This document shows, piece after piece, positions 37,563 through 46,669 of a DNA stretch of 64,000 nt; position 1 is the first letter of the stretch, and every line of letters starts with the position of its first letter. The notes under the pieces were generated by a model. It was given only the letters and a program-made list of their open reading frames with translations. It ran no database searches and had not been told where the DNA came from. The DNA lies in contig NZ_BLAE01000015.1 of the NCBI RefSeq assembly GCF_009687865.1, positions 1-64,000 of the forward strand, in the 5' to 3' direction. Origin of the DNA: Acrocarpospora macrocephala. Lineage in GTDB: Bacteria > Actinomycetota > Actinomycetes > Streptosporangiales > Streptosporangiaceae. Made by a program: the position numbers and the translations under genes.

Positions 37563-38750
37563 TCACTGCGCCGGCTCGGCCCCGAGGTACTCGATGACGT
37601 TGTCACGCATGATCTTGCGGACGTCACCGGCCGAGAAGCCGGTCAACTCCTTGGTGAACGAGACCGGGTCCGACAACCCCTCGCCGTGCGGCCAGTCGGA
37701 GCCAAAAAGGATCTTGTTGGCCCCGATCGTCTGCGCCAGCATGGGCAGGTCCTCCTCGTAGTAGGGCGACACCCACACGTTGCGGCGAAGGACGTCCAGC
37801 GGGTCCTCCGGGAAGAAGGACGGCGCCTGGTTCGCCTTCTTGCGCAGCCGTTTGGCGAGGATGGCCACCCAGTCGGACCCGTTCTCGATGCTCGCGACCC
37901 GCAGTGTCGGGAACCGGTGGAAGACACCGTGCACGATCATCGACGCCATCGTGTCGTAGATGGCCCGGTCGTCGACTAGGACCTGGTCCAGCGCGTCGTG
38001 CTTGCGGCCGAAGGGGTCCATCTCGGACTCCCCGCCCCAGGCCGCCGAGTAGTGCATGTACCCGCTGTCGCCGAGGTGGAAGGCGACCGGGATGCCGGCC
38101 TCCGCCAGCCTGGCCCAGACCGGGTCGTGGGCGGGGTGGCCGAACGAGCGCGGGCCGGCGGCCGAGGGCACCGGGGCGGGTCGCAGGTGGATCAGCTTCG
38201 CGCCGCGCTCGATCAGCGAGTCCAGTTCCGCCAGGGCGGCGTCGGGGTCGGCCAGCGACAGCAGCGGTGCTGCGAAGATCCGGCCCTGGTAGGCGAACCC
38301 CCAGTCCTCCTCCAGCCACCGGTTGAACGAGGCGAGGCAGTGCGTCGCGGCTTCGGTGTCGCTGATCAGGGCCTGCTCCACCCCGACACCCAGAGTCGGG
38401 AACATGAGCACCGCGCCGAGCCCCTGCTCGTCCATGACCCGGATGCGGGCGTCACGGTCCTGGTACTCGGCGTGGATCGGCTCGACCTTTGACAGCGACG
38501 CCGGGTCCACCCCCTCGGGCACCTGCCCGCGGAACATCAGCTCGGTGCTCCCCGGCACGATGACCGGGTTGAAGGTCGGGTTCGCGATGAAGCGGAGGAT
38601 CTTGCCTCCCACCAGGATGTACGCCCGCTTGCCCTCCCGCAGGACCTGCACCCCGCGGCGCGCCATCGCCTTGGCCTGGTACCGCGTGAACGCGTCCAGG
38701 CTTTCGTAGTAGTGGTTGTCGGCGTCGAACGGCTTGTAGTCCAGTTTCAT
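37563..38750 (-). CDS. amidohydrolase-2 family protein, copy B
   Basis: 395 residues. PFDADNHYYESLDAFTRYQA has the DxDxH-type metal site, GIPVAFHLGDSGYMHYSAAW the strand-5 His, and LFGSDWPHGEGLSDPVSFTK the strand-8 Asp. Paralogue of the protein at 20339-21553, but this copy lacks the small variant partner next door. GGAAGG lies 6 nt before the ATG at 38750. It follows the acyl-CoA synthetase copy B on the same strand; in the other half-cluster the order is amidohydrolase then synthetase. Confidence 0.8.
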   Translation of the reverse strand: MKLDYKPFDADNHYYESLDAFTRYQAKAMARRGVQVLREGKRAYILVGGKILRFIANPTFNPVIVPGSTELMFRGQVPEGVDPASLSKVEPIHAEYQDRDARIRVMDEQGLGAVLMFPTLGVGVEQALISDTEAATHCLASFNRWLEEDWGFAYQGRIFAAPLLSLADPDAALAELDSLIERGAKLIHLRPAPVPSAAGPRSFGHPAHDPVWARLAEAGIPVAFHLGDSGYMHYSAAWGGESEMDPFGRKHDALDQVLVDDRAIYDTMASMIVHGVFHRFPTLRVASIENGSDWVAILAKRLRKKANQAPSFFPEDPLDVLRRNVWVSPYYEEDLPMLAQTIGANKILFGSDWPHGEGLSDPVSFTKELTGFSAGDVRKIMRDNVIEYLGAEPAQ

Positions 38751-38822
38751 GCTTACCTTCCGGATGTGTCCACACCGCCGCGCGTGTCCCCGCCGGCGGT
38801 GCCTGGATAACGGGATGTGCGT

Positions 38823-38860
38823 GCCCCGGTCCCCGCGGCTGCCGCTCCGAGGACCGGGGC
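38823..38860 (-). terminator. hairpin between acyl-CoA synthetase B and amidohydrolase B
   Basis: 10-bp perfect stem gccccggtcc / ggaccggggc with an 18-nt loop, directly after the synthetase stop on the minus strand. It may attenuate expression of the downstream amidohydrolase. Confidence 0.5.
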
Positions 38861-38869
38861 CGCCGGTGG

Positions 38870-40597
38870 CTAGATCCGCTGGATGCGCTCCGGCTCGTCG
38901 GCCACGAGCTTGCGCAGCTCGTTCTTAGCGATCTTGCCGGTGGCGGTCTTCGGCACCTCGTCCGTCACGATCAGGGCCTCGGGCGCCTTGAAGTAGGCCA
39001 GGTACTGCGTGAGGTAATTCCGCAGGGCCGCGAACTCGATCTCGGCGCCGTCGCGCGGCACCACGACGGCGCAGACCCGCTCCCCCATGACCGGATCGGG
39101 CACGCCGAGGACGGCCGCGTCGGCGATGTCCGGGTGCTTGAAGAGGATGGCCTCGACCTCGGCGCAGTACACGTTCTCGCCGCCGCGGATGACCACGTCC
39201 TTGAGGCGGTCGACCACGTACACGAAGCCGTCCTCGTCGACGTAGCCCAGGTCACCGGTGTGGAACCAGCCGTCGACGATCGCTTCCCGCGTCGCCTCGG
39301 GGTTGTTCCAGTATTCCTTGACGATCTGCGGCGAGCGGAAGCAGAGCTCCCCGATCTGGCCGGGTCCGACGGGCAGGCCGTCCGGGTCCTCGACGCGCAG
39401 GTCGGCCGTCAGGTTGGGCCGGCCGATGCTCCGAGGGTGCTGGGCGTACTCGTCACCGACGTTGGCCACCACCGCGGAAGAGGTCTCCGTCGAGCCGTAC
39501 CCGTTGAGCAGCTGCACGGAGCCGAAGGCCTCCAGGGCGCGGCCGGGAAGGTCCGGGGGCACCGCGGCGCCGCCCATGGTGAATCCGTTCAGCCGGAGCT
39601 TGTAGTCGGACAACCTCGGGTAGTCCAGGATCTGACGAGCCGTGGTCGGCACACCGCCGAAGCTGGTCACGCCTTCCTTCTCGGCCAGCGTCAGGGCCTC
39701 CACGAGATCCCACTTGCGCACGAGCACCGTCTTCGAACCGTGCAGCTGCCCGCCGAGCGCGATGGCGACACCACCGATGTGGAACAGCGGTGCTGAGCCG
39801 ATGCTCGCCGGCTGCCTGGGCTCCCCGGTGGTGCGGCCGGTGATGATCATGTCGCGGGCGGCCATGAAGGACATGTTCAAGAAGCTCGCGATGTGGCCCC
39901 GGTTGGTACCGAGCGCCCCCTTGGGGTGACCCGTCGTCCCGGACGTGTAGAGGATCGTCACCGGGTCGTCCGGCCCCAGGTCGGCGAACTCGCTCTCAGC
40001 GAGCGGTTCGCCCGCCATCAGGTCGGCCGCGTGCACGAGCCCGTCCCCGGCGGACCGGTCGGTCCGGACGGCCACAACCGCGACGCCCGAGGTCTCGACG
40101 CCGGTCGAGGCCAGGCGCTCGATGCGCTCCTGGTCGGCGAAGACGACCTTCGCCCCGGCGTCCTTCAGCGCGTAGGCCAGCTCGAACCCGGTCCACCATG
40201 AGTTCAGCGGGACAATGACGGCTCCGAGCGCGGCGGTGGCCCAGAAGCCGATGAAGAACTCGGGGTAGTTGCGCATCGCGATGGCGACGCGGTCGCCGGG
40301 CCGCACGCCGTAGCGCGTCTTCAGTTCTCGCGCCGTGCTAAGCGCCCGGCGTCGCACGTCCGCGAACGTCCACCGCTCGTCGTAGTACACCAGGTGGACG
40401 AGGTCGGCGTGCGCCTTGCCCAGCTGGAAGATCTCCATGATCGTCCGGGGCGCGCGAACGAAGGACCGCACAGGGACGCCATCGAGGATGATCTCCTCCA
40501 CCTCGAACGGCCCACCGGGACCGATCAAGGACTGGAGTCGAGGATCAGAGAAGTAGGGGTCGACTGCCATCGCGTCCTCGGCACCCGTTTGGGTCAT
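38870..40597 (-). CDS. class I acyl-CoA synthetase (AMP-forming), copy B
   Basis: 575 residues from the ATG at 40597 (GGAG 5-8 nt upstream). ILYTSGTTGHPKGALG, LLNGYGSTETSS, WFHTGDLGYVDEDGFVYVVD and the catalytic lysine in KTATGKIAKNEL. It is a close paralogue of the synthetase at 21915-23639 and shares its unusual N-terminus (DPRLQSLIGPGGPFEVEEI). It starts a leftward unit divergent from the two dehydrogenase genes across a 500-bp control region. Confidence 0.85.
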   Translation of the reverse strand: MTQTGAEDAMAVDPYFSDPRLQSLIGPGGPFEVEEIILDGVPVRSFVRAPRTIMEIFQLGKAHADLVHLVYYDERWTFADVRRRALSTARELKTRYGVRPGDRVAIAMRNYPEFFIGFWATAALGAVIVPLNSWWTGFELAYALKDAGAKVVFADQERIERLASTGVETSGVAVVAVRTDRSAGDGLVHAADLMAGEPLAESEFADLGPDDPVTILYTSGTTGHPKGALGTNRGHIASFLNMSFMAARDMIITGRTTGEPRQPASIGSAPLFHIGGVAIALGGQLHGSKTVLVRKWDLVEALTLAEKEGVTSFGGVPTTARQILDYPRLSDYKLRLNGFTMGGAAVPPDLPGRALEAFGSVQLLNGYGSTETSSAVVANVGDEYAQHPRSIGRPNLTADLRVEDPDGLPVGPGQIGELCFRSPQIVKEYWNNPEATREAIVDGWFHTGDLGYVDEDGFVYVVDRLKDVVIRGGENVYCAEVEAILFKHPDIADAAVLGVPDPVMGERVCAVVVPRDGAEIEFAALRNYLTQYLAYFKAPEALIVTDEVPKTATGKIAKNELRKLVADEPERIQRI

Positions 40598-41104
40598 CAC
40601 TCCGACCTTTTCCCTTCGTGCACCTGCCTGGCGCAGTGTCACTTGTCGCTGAGGCGGCTAGCCGGCCGACACCGCACTCACGTAGAGGTGGACCGGGGTC
40701 CGGCGGCCAACTTGGGATGATTCGGAGGCTACCTGCTACTGCAAAGGATGTATACGGTTATAGAGAACATAGTTTCTGCAATGCCACCATCACATCGCCA
40801 GATTGCGCAAAGACGATCCTCTCAGCGCGGCGCGCAGGTGCCCTGCGATCGGGAACTCCACCAACACGCCCAGGCGCGTCGAAGGGCCCGGATCGCCATG
40901 CGGCACAGGGTGATCTCCCGAGCCATCGCCACATGGCATGACAGCCGTCCGCCCTGTGGACTTACGTTTCTTATTGATGAGAACGTGGTTATCAAGTAGC
41001 GTGCACGCAGCAGGACGTCAGTGCCGTTGGAGCCCGACGTCGCACCTACACCGCAGCCTCCAGCGTCTTTGCGACCCCCGCCATCACCGGAATGAGGGAA
41101 AGTT
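40598..41104. promoter_or_regulatory. divergent control region, acyl-CoA synthetase B / dehydrogenase pair
   Basis: 507 bp without a supported gene. The AT-rich patch at 40749-40779 contains agagaacatagtttct, an imperfect palindrome (AGAA..TA..TTCT) upstream of the synthetase, and the patch at 40963-41002 carries the rightward promoter listed next. Confidence 0.45.
40974..41002 (+). promoter_or_regulatory. promoter/operator of the acyl-CoA dehydrogenase pair
   Basis: TTGATG, 17 nt, TAGCGT. GTTATCAAG begins 8 nt after the -35 hexamer, in register with GTTCTAACA and GTTCCAACA of the other two island promoters. The segment 40974-40995 is also an imperfect palindrome, TTGAT...ATCAA around ACGT, which could be a TetR operator. 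Confidence 0.4.
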
Positions 41105-42229
41105 ATGGATCGTGACGTGACCCAGGACCAGCGGTACCTGCTCGATGCCTCTGCCCGCTTCATCGAGCAGACGTACCCGCTGGAGCGGGTGCGGGAGAAG
41201 CCCTTCCGCGACGCGGACTGGGCAGCCGACTACCGCCGGCGGGCGGCCGAGCTCGGCTGGTTCTCGATGCTGGTCCCTGACGAGTTCGGTGGTGGCAGCG
41301 TGTCCGGCAACGGTGCCGTCGACGCGACGCTCGTCGCCTACCTGCGCGGCGGCATGCTGCAGCCGGGTGCCTTCGTCGCGACGAACGTGGTCGCCCACGC
41401 GCTCAGCGTCGCGGGGAACGAGGAGCAGCGGGAGAAGGTCCTGGCCGCCCTCATGTCCGGCGAGCAGTCGGCGGCCTGGGCGGTGGGCGCGCCTGCCGTA
41501 CACGGCCCGGTCGGCGGCACGGTGCAGGCGAAGGCCACCGGCTCCGGATACGAGCTGACCGGGTCCACTAGCTTCATGGTGGACGCCGACACGGCGTCCT
41601 GGCTGCTCGTGACGGCGGAGGTCGAGGACGGCGTGTCGCAGTTCCTCCTGCCCGCGGGCCTGCCGGGCGTGTCCGTGACGTCGCTGGAGTCCCTCGACAT
41701 CACGCGCGCGTTCACCGAGGTGCGCTTCGACCGCGTCCAGGTCAGCGCCTCTGATGTGGTCGGCGAGCCGGGGCGGGCAGCGGAGCCGGCCGCCCGGCAG
41801 CTGGCGATCGGGTGCGTGCTCACCGCCGCGGAGTCCGTGGGTGCCATGGATCACGACTTCTCGATGGCCGTCCAGTACGCCAAGGACCGCATCGCGTTCG
41901 GCCGGCCCATCGGGTCCTTCCAGGCGATCAAGCACCTCCTGGCGGACACCAGCCTCCTGCTGGAGATGAGCAAGGCGGTCACACTCAGCGCCGCCGAGAA
42001 CCTCGGCACGGACGACGGCTACGCCCTGGAGTCGGCCAGCATCGCGAAGGCCTTCGTCGGCGAGCACGGCGTCGATCTGGCGCAGAACTGCTTCCAGGTG
42101 TTCGGCGGGATCGGCTTCACCTGGGAGCACAACCAGCACCTGTACCTGCGTCGTCTCACGACGGACGCGGCGCTGTACGGCGATCCGGCCTGGCACCGCG
42201 AGCGGCTGTGCCGACTGTCGGGTCTGTGA
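41105..42229 (+). CDS. acyl-CoA dehydrogenase, small-subunit type
   Basis: 374 residues. AELGWFSMLVPDEFGGGSVS, DVVGEPGRAAEPAARQLAIG, MAVQYAKDRIAFGRPIGSFQ and the C-terminal QVFGGIGFTWEHNQHLYLRR place it in the acyl-CoA dehydrogenase family. It is shorter and more divergent than the protein encoded 13 bp downstream. Adjacent unequal pairs like this are known from steroid breakdown (ChsE/FadE28-FadE29 type), where the two subunits form an alpha2beta2 enzyme with one active-site set. GAGGGA precedes the ATG. Confidence 0.85.
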   Translation: MDRDVTQDQRYLLDASARFIEQTYPLERVREKPFRDADWAADYRRRAAELGWFSMLVPDEFGGGSVSGNGAVDATLVAYLRGGMLQPGAFVATNVVAHALSVAGNEEQREKVLAALMSGEQSAAWAVGAPAVHGPVGGTVQAKATGSGYELTGSTSFMVDADTASWLLVTAEVEDGVSQFLLPAGLPGVSVTSLESLDITRAFTEVRFDRVQVSASDVVGEPGRAAEPAARQLAIGCVLTAAESVGAMDHDFSMAVQYAKDRIAFGRPIGSFQAIKHLLADTSLLLEMSKAVTLSAAENLGTDDGYALESASIAKAFVGEHGVDLAQNCFQVFGGIGFTWEHNQHLYLRRLTTDAALYGDPAWHRERLCRLSGL

Positions 42230-42242
42230 CGAGGAATCGGAG

Positions 42243-43502
42243 ATGACAAAGCATATGGTCGACCTCGATGAGTTCCGGGGTGAGGCCCGGACGTGGATTC
42301 GCGCCAACCTCGAACGCCGGCCGCAGTCCGACGCCCGAGCGGCCGGGTCCGACGACAGGACCCCCGAGGAGATCGCCGAGAGCCGGGTTCTCCAGCGCAA
42401 GTTCTTCGAGGCGGGATTCGCCGGAATCTCCTACCCCGCGGAGTACGGAGGACGCGGCCTCACTCCGGCGCACGAGCAGGTGTTCCGCGAGGAGGCCGCG
42501 GGCTATATCACCCCGGATTTCGGCGGCGCCGGCCACGTGATGTTCACCGCGATCGGCCGCTCCCTGCTCGCGCACTGCACCCCTGAGTTCCTGCGGCGCC
42601 ACATCCCGAAGATGCTGGCCGGCGAGGAGCTATGGTGCCAGTTCTACTCCGAGCCCGACGCGGGATCCGACCTGGCGGGCATCCGGACCCGGGCCGGCCG
42701 CGAGAACGACCGCTGGGTGCTGAACGGCGCCAAGATCTGGAGCACCGGGGCCCACCACGCGGACTACGCCATGTGCCTGGCCCGCACCAACTGGGATGTC
42801 CCCAAGCACGTCGGTCTGACGTGGTTCGCCGTACCGACGAACGCTCCGGGAGTGCTCGTGCGGCCCATCAAACAGATCACCGGGAGCACGGGGTTCTGCG
42901 AGGAGTTCCTCGACAACGTCGTGCTGACCGACGACGACGTCATCGGCGAGGTCGACCAGGGGTGGACGGTCGCCCAGACCATGCTGGTCTACGAGCGAGG
43001 GGCCGGCTCGTCCGGATCCGCACCGATCGAACCCCGGATCCTCGCCTCCGACCTGGTCGCGGCCGCCCGCCAGGCCGGACGTGCCGACGATCCCGTCGCC
43101 CGGCAGGCCATCGCCCGCGCGCACGTCAACGACTACGCGCAATACCACCTCGGCAAGCGGATCTCCGCCCTCCTGCGGACGTCCAGCAAGCCGCAGCCGG
43201 CGATCGCCGCCTACGGCAAGCTGGCGTCGGGCACCCTCGGGCCGATCCGGGCCCGTCTCGCCGTGGAGATCGCCGGACCGCTCGGGCTGCTCTGGCGGGA
43301 GGACGACGAACTGGGCGCGGCGACATCGGCCGGCTACCTCAACGGCCGGGTGAGCTCCATCGCCGCGGGCACCAACGAGATGCAGCGCAACGGCATCGGT
43401 GAACGAGTCCTCGGCCTGCCCCGGGAGCCCAGTTTCGACTCGACCAAGCCCTTCTCCCAGGTAGTCCGGGACGCACGGAACTGGAGCCACCGGGTCGGCT
43501 GA
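42243..43502 (+). CDS. acyl-CoA dehydrogenase, copy B (FadE large-subunit type)
   Basis: 419 residues. AGISYPAEYGGRGLTPAHEQ, WCQFYSEPDAGSDLAGIRTR, GAKIWSTGAHHADYAMCLAR and MQRNGIGERVLGLPREPSFD. Clear paralogue of the dehydrogenase at 31263-32525. With the preceding small-subunit gene it probably makes a heterotetrameric dehydrogenase. Whether copy A shares the same small partner is an open point. Confidence 0.85.
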   Translation: MTKHMVDLDEFRGEARTWIRANLERRPQSDARAAGSDDRTPEEIAESRVLQRKFFEAGFAGISYPAEYGGRGLTPAHEQVFREEAAGYITPDFGGAGHVMFTAIGRSLLAHCTPEFLRRHIPKMLAGEELWCQFYSEPDAGSDLAGIRTRAGRENDRWVLNGAKIWSTGAHHADYAMCLARTNWDVPKHVGLTWFAVPTNAPGVLVRPIKQITGSTGFCEEFLDNVVLTDDDVIGEVDQGWTVAQTMLVYERGAGSSGSAPIEPRILASDLVAAARQAGRADDPVARQAIARAHVNDYAQYHLGKRISALLRTSSKPQPAIAAYGKLASGTLGPIRARLAVEIAGPLGLLWREDDELGAATSAGYLNGRVSSIAAGTNEMQRNGIGERVLGLPREPSFDSTKPFSQVVRDARNWSHRVG

Positions 43503-43507
43503 CGGCG

Positions 43508-43544
43508 GAGGACGGACGCGACGAGTGGTGTCGCGCCCGTCCTC
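43508..43544. terminator. bidirectional terminator between dehydrogenase and TetR genes
   Basis: 15-bp stem with one mismatch, gaggacggacgcgac / gtcgcgcccgtcctc, 7-nt loop, in the 78-bp gap of convergent genes. Confidence 0.7.
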
Positions 43545-43580
43545 ACTGTCCGGAAGCTGCCTGCGGCGTTCTTGACGAAC

Positions 43581-44444
43581 TCAGTCGGCCCGGCGTTTCC
43601 GAGGACGGCTCGTGTAGCGTTCGACCTTCTCCTTGTAGGGCACGATATCCTCCTCGCTCAGCCGGAACCGCTCGTTCCAGCCTTCCTCGACCTCGACGCC
43701 GAGCCCCGCCAGGCAGAAGCGGATCAAGCTCTCGCTGGAGGGCAACGGACCACCCATGAAGTTCCCGAGGTAGATGTTCGTCTGGTAGTTCACGTACGTC
43801 AGGAGGAGGTTGACCGCTGCGTTCTCGGGGTCATCGGCCCTGGCGAGGCCGGCTCGCATCACCTTGTCGATCAGCTCGGCGAAGAACTGGGTCACCGGAC
43901 GCCGCGCCCGACCGAGCTGTTCGGGTGAGACGACGGCGGCCTGCATGGTGTAGGACGCCATCGCGCGGTTGAAGCCCTCGTCGGTGTGCAGCCGCTTGTC
44001 GGTCGCGAAGTAGAGCGCCGCGCCCAGCCGGTCGAGCGGCTCGGTGTACTGCTCGACGCGCTGCCTCATCAACTGCGTGAAGGTCCGTTCCGCTTCTTCT
44101 ACGAGCGCCACCAGCAGGTCGTCCTTGCTAGCGAAGTGCTGGTACAGCACGCGCAGCGACAGACCCGCCTCGGCGGCCACCTTCTGCATCGTGAGGTCCT
44201 TGGCGTCGCCCCCGCGGATGAGCCGGCTCGCCGCGCTGATGAACGCCTGGCCGCGCTGCACGGCCTTGTCGGCGGCGAGGCCGAGAGATCGGTTGACAAC
44301 CCGGGAACGCCAGTCCCTGGCGGCGTCCTCGGACGCGGCGGGCACAAGGGCGGCATCCGCCGAACCCTCAGGGGGCGACGACGACGGGGGCGATCGGCGG
44401 AAGGCGGTTCGATCGTCCCCACCCTGCGTGCGCGACTGTGTCAC
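43581..44444 (-). CDS. TetR-family regulator, paralogue 2
   Basis: 287 residues from the GTG at 44444, preceded by AAAGGAAA; a longer frame up to 44621 runs through transposon debris and is rejected. The N-terminal arm RDWRSRVVNRSLGLAADKAV, helix-turn-helix AASRLIRGGDAKDLTMQKVA with EAGLSLRVLYQHFASKDDLL, and tail GWNERFRLSEEDIVPYKEKV match the regulator at 29306-30118. Just upstream (44472-44484) lies gttgtagaaccag, whose reverse strand contains GTTCTACAA, similar to the shared island box. Marks the right end of the island. Confidence 0.85.
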   Translation of the reverse strand: MTQSRTQGGDDRTAFRRSPPSSSPPEGSADAALVPAASEDAARDWRSRVVNRSLGLAADKAVQRGQAFISAASRLIRGGDAKDLTMQKVAAEAGLSLRVLYQHFASKDDLLVALVEEAERTFTQLMRQRVEQYTEPLDRLGAALYFATDKRLHTDEGFNRAMASYTMQAAVVSPEQLGRARRPVTQFFAELIDKVMRAGLARADDPENAAVNLLLTYVNYQTNIYLGNFMGGPLPSSESLIRFCLAGLGVEVEEGWNERFRLSEEDIVPYKEKVERYTSRPRKRRAD

Positions 44445-44576
44445 CGTGCGAGTTTCCTTTAGCTCGAGGTTGTAGAACCAGGATATCCGCTGGCGTGAGT
44501 CGCGTTGGTCGCAACCGGGAATCGGCTCGCATCCGCATGATGCTCCACGGCAGCCGGGGAGGCGGGCGCCGGCCGG

Positions 44577-44660
44577 GTGTTCGCGGCAGACGCCGGCCCC
44601 GGTCTGCGCCGCGAGATCCATGGCGGTCTCCAGGTCGTGGAGAAGTGGAACAGCGCGAAC
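44577..44660 (+). pseudogene. Tn3-family transposase C-terminal remnant
   Basis: One frame reads GPGLRREIHGGLQVVEKWNS then AN; this is the conserved C-terminal stretch of Tn3 transposases (REI..GLQVVENWNSAN). It breaks off immediately afterwards. Confidence 0.55.
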
Positions 44661-44728
44661 ACTCCCACTCCCTGTTACTGCACTTCTGTCCCACTCCTCA
44701 CAGGGATACCAGGAGAGGAGAGCAGTCT

Positions 44729-44927
44729 TTGGACGACGTACGCATGGCTCTGTTGGAGGGGCGTATCGACCTGCCCCCCATCGGCGAGGTTCGGGCAGGG
44801 GATCGTCCCTCCATGCCCTACCTGGTCGTCGACGCCAATGGCACCGAGGTTGACCCGATCAGTAAGTACCTGCGGGATCTCGTGCTCGGCGACGCGAGCC
44901 CACTGACGTGCCGGTCCTATGCGCAGT
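44729..44927 (+). pseudogene. tyrosine-recombinase N-terminal remnant
   Basis: From TTG at 44729: ALLEGRIDLPPIGEVRAGDR, MPYLVVDANGTEVDPISKYL and LRDLVLGDASPLTCRSYA, the start of a Tn554-type actinomycete recombinase including the beginning of its core-binding domain. It joins a group II intron fragment at about 44928. Confidence 0.55.
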
Positions 44928-44929
44928 CC

Positions 44930-45073
44930 AGGGTGGACCACACGGGTCTTGGACTCCGACAGCCGCAACCCCAGCGGGGCGAGCACATCGGCGACCTCTT
45001 CCCACAGTGCGTCCGCGTGAGCTTTGGCACCACACACCATGATCGCGAGGAGAGTAGGCCGGGGGAATCGCAC
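44930..45073 (-). pseudogene. group II intron reverse transcriptase, palm-region remnant
   Basis: The leftward frame reads IMVCGAKAHADALWEEVADV then LAPLGLRLSESKTRVVHPG, matching the segment after the YADD box of actinomycete group II intron reverse transcriptases (A.AL..EV...L.P.GL.LS..KTR..H). The YADD box itself is degenerate and the rest is missing. Confidence 0.5.
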
Positions 45074-45149
45074 TAATAAATAACCTCTGAGTTCCCTGGG
45101 GTCGCTCCAGCCTGTCGAGCCCCTGGAGCAGGGGGTTCTTGTCCGAGTC

Positions 45150-46322
45150 ATGCTGGTTTTGTCCTCTGAAGAGATCTCGGGATTCCTGAGGTCCTATCGT
45201 CTGGGTTGCCGGTCTTGCTGGATCGGTGAAGACGAGGGGGCCCGGTTGAGCCTGGCGGTCGTGCGGGATCTGCGTGAGGTGCGTGCCCCGGCAGGGCCGC
45301 AGGTGCTGGCGGCGTTCGAGACCGATGTGCTGGCCGGGTTCGTGCTGGCCCGGGCGGCGGCGGGCATGGCGGATACGACGATCCGCTCGGACGCGCTGCA
45401 CCTAGAGCAGGTGAGGGCGTGGTTCGGTCGGCCGTTGTGGGAGATGGAGCCCGCTGACGCCGACCGATACTTCGGGAAGGTATTGCGGGCGACGGCCAAG
45501 GGCACCCGGCTGGCCCGTTCGCAGGCACTCCGCACGTACTTTCTGTTCTTGGAGATCCGCCACAAGATCGAGATCCATCAACTGACCGGCCGAGTCGTGC
45601 AATGCCCGATCGATGAGATGAACCGGCCTCGGGGTGCCGGCCGGGCGGCGTTACGGATCCCGCCCTCGGCGGCGCAGGTGGAGTTGCTGTTCGCCGGATG
45701 GCGCCAAGAGCTGGCGACCTGCCGGAAGTACGGGCCGGCGGCCCGTAATTACGCGGCGGCCCGGCTGATGGCCGAGGTCGGGCTGCGGGTCAACGAGGCC
45801 AGCCATCTCGACCTGAACGACGTGAAGTGGGAGCTGGGCCGGTTCGGGAAACTGCATGTCCGCAAGGGCAAAGGAGCCCGCGGGTCCGGGCCCCGTGAAC
45901 GCATGGTGCCATTGATCAACAATGCGGGGGCGACGCTGCGCTGGTTCGTCCAGGACGTGTGGTCCTGCTTCGACGACGATCACGCCCGGCATGGCGCCCC
46001 GCTGTTTTGTTCCGAGCGTCGCGACGCTGACGGGAGCGCGGCCCGGGTCGGCAATGAGACATTGCGGGCCGCGCTGGCCGCGGCGGCGGTGAGGCATCTG
46101 CCGGACTGGCCGGACCGGGTGACGCCGCACGTCTTGCGGCATTTCTGCGCCTCGCAGCTCTATCTGGGCGGGATGGATCTGGTCGCGATCCAAGAGACCC
46201 TCGGCCATGCCTGGGTCGCCACGACCATGAATTACATCCACGTCCATGCCACGCATGTCGAGGACGCCTGGATCGCGGGGCAGCAGCGGGCGGCGACTCG
46301 TTTGAAAGGGCTCAGCCCGTGA
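45150..46322 (+). CDS. site-specific tyrosine recombinase (trio gene 1)
   Basis: 390 residues with the complete catalytic set: R213 in VGLRVNEASHLDL, H327 and R330 in HVLRHFCAS, H353 in TLGHAWVATT and nucleophile Y362 in TMNYIHVH. The N-terminal SAM-like region reads AAAGMADTTIRSDALHLEQV. It should cut and rejoin DNA at specific sites. The stop overlaps the GTG of the next gene (GTGA), and that gene abuts a third, recombinase-like gene, so the three form one unit. No strong ribosome site precedes the ATG at 45150; a start slightly downstream is possible. Confidence 0.85.
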   Translation: MLVLSSEEISGFLRSYRLGCRSCWIGEDEGARLSLAVVRDLREVRAPAGPQVLAAFETDVLAGFVLARAAAGMADTTIRSDALHLEQVRAWFGRPLWEMEPADADRYFGKVLRATAKGTRLARSQALRTYFLFLEIRHKIEIHQLTGRVVQCPIDEMNRPRGAGRAALRIPPSAAQVELLFAGWRQELATCRKYGPAARNYAAARLMAEVGLRVNEASHLDLNDVKWELGRFGKLHVRKGKGARGSGPRERMVPLINNAGATLRWFVQDVWSCFDDDHARHGAPLFCSERRDADGSAARVGNETLRAALAAAAVRHLPDWPDRVTPHVLRHFCASQLYLGGMDLVAIQETLGHAWVATTMNYIHVHATHVEDAWIAGQQRAATRLKGLSP

Positions 46323-46669
46323 AGTGGAACCTGCGGCTGGCCGCCGCTCAACGCGGCATCTGGAAGGCCAGCGAGTTGCAGCGAATGCTCGCCGAGGCGG
46401 GCCTGGTGATCAGTGCCGGGAAGATGTCCGGCCTGTGGTCGGGCAGCCCGGCCAGCATCAAACTCCAGGACCTGGACGTCATCTGCGCCGTGGTGGGCTG
46501 CGGGGTGCAGGAGCTACTGATCGCTGAACCGGTCCAGATCGCCCAGGCCGAAGACCGGCCCGGCCTGGGCGACGTCGGAGAACAGACGGGCTCCTCCCCA
46601 TCTGCCGGCAGGCCTAGGCCACCGGTTACGCCGCAACGCCGTGACCGACGCTCCCTTCCGCCCGCCTGA
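46319..46669 (+). CDS. small XRE-type DNA-binding protein (trio gene 2)
   Basis: 116 residues. The first 70 form a Cro/C1-like helix-turn-helix (HTH_26 type): NLRLAAAQRGIWKASELQRM, LAEAGLVISAGKMSGLWSGS and IKLQDLDVICAVVGCGVQEL. The C-terminal 45 residues are Pro/Arg-rich and probably disordered. Coupled by GTGA to the recombinase and ending at the ATG of the third gene. It may be the regulator or directionality factor of the unit. Confidence 0.8.
   Translation: MKWNLRLAAAQRGIWKASELQRMLAEAGLVISAGKMSGLWSGSPASIKLQDLDVICAVVGCGVQELLIAEPVQIAQAEDRPGLGDVGEQTGSSPSAGRPRPPVTPQRRDRRSLPPA

Noticed and set aside
41084-42400. Leftward open frame of 438 codons opposite the small acyl-CoA dehydrogenase
   Set aside because: Shadow of the dehydrogenase gene; no motif of its own.
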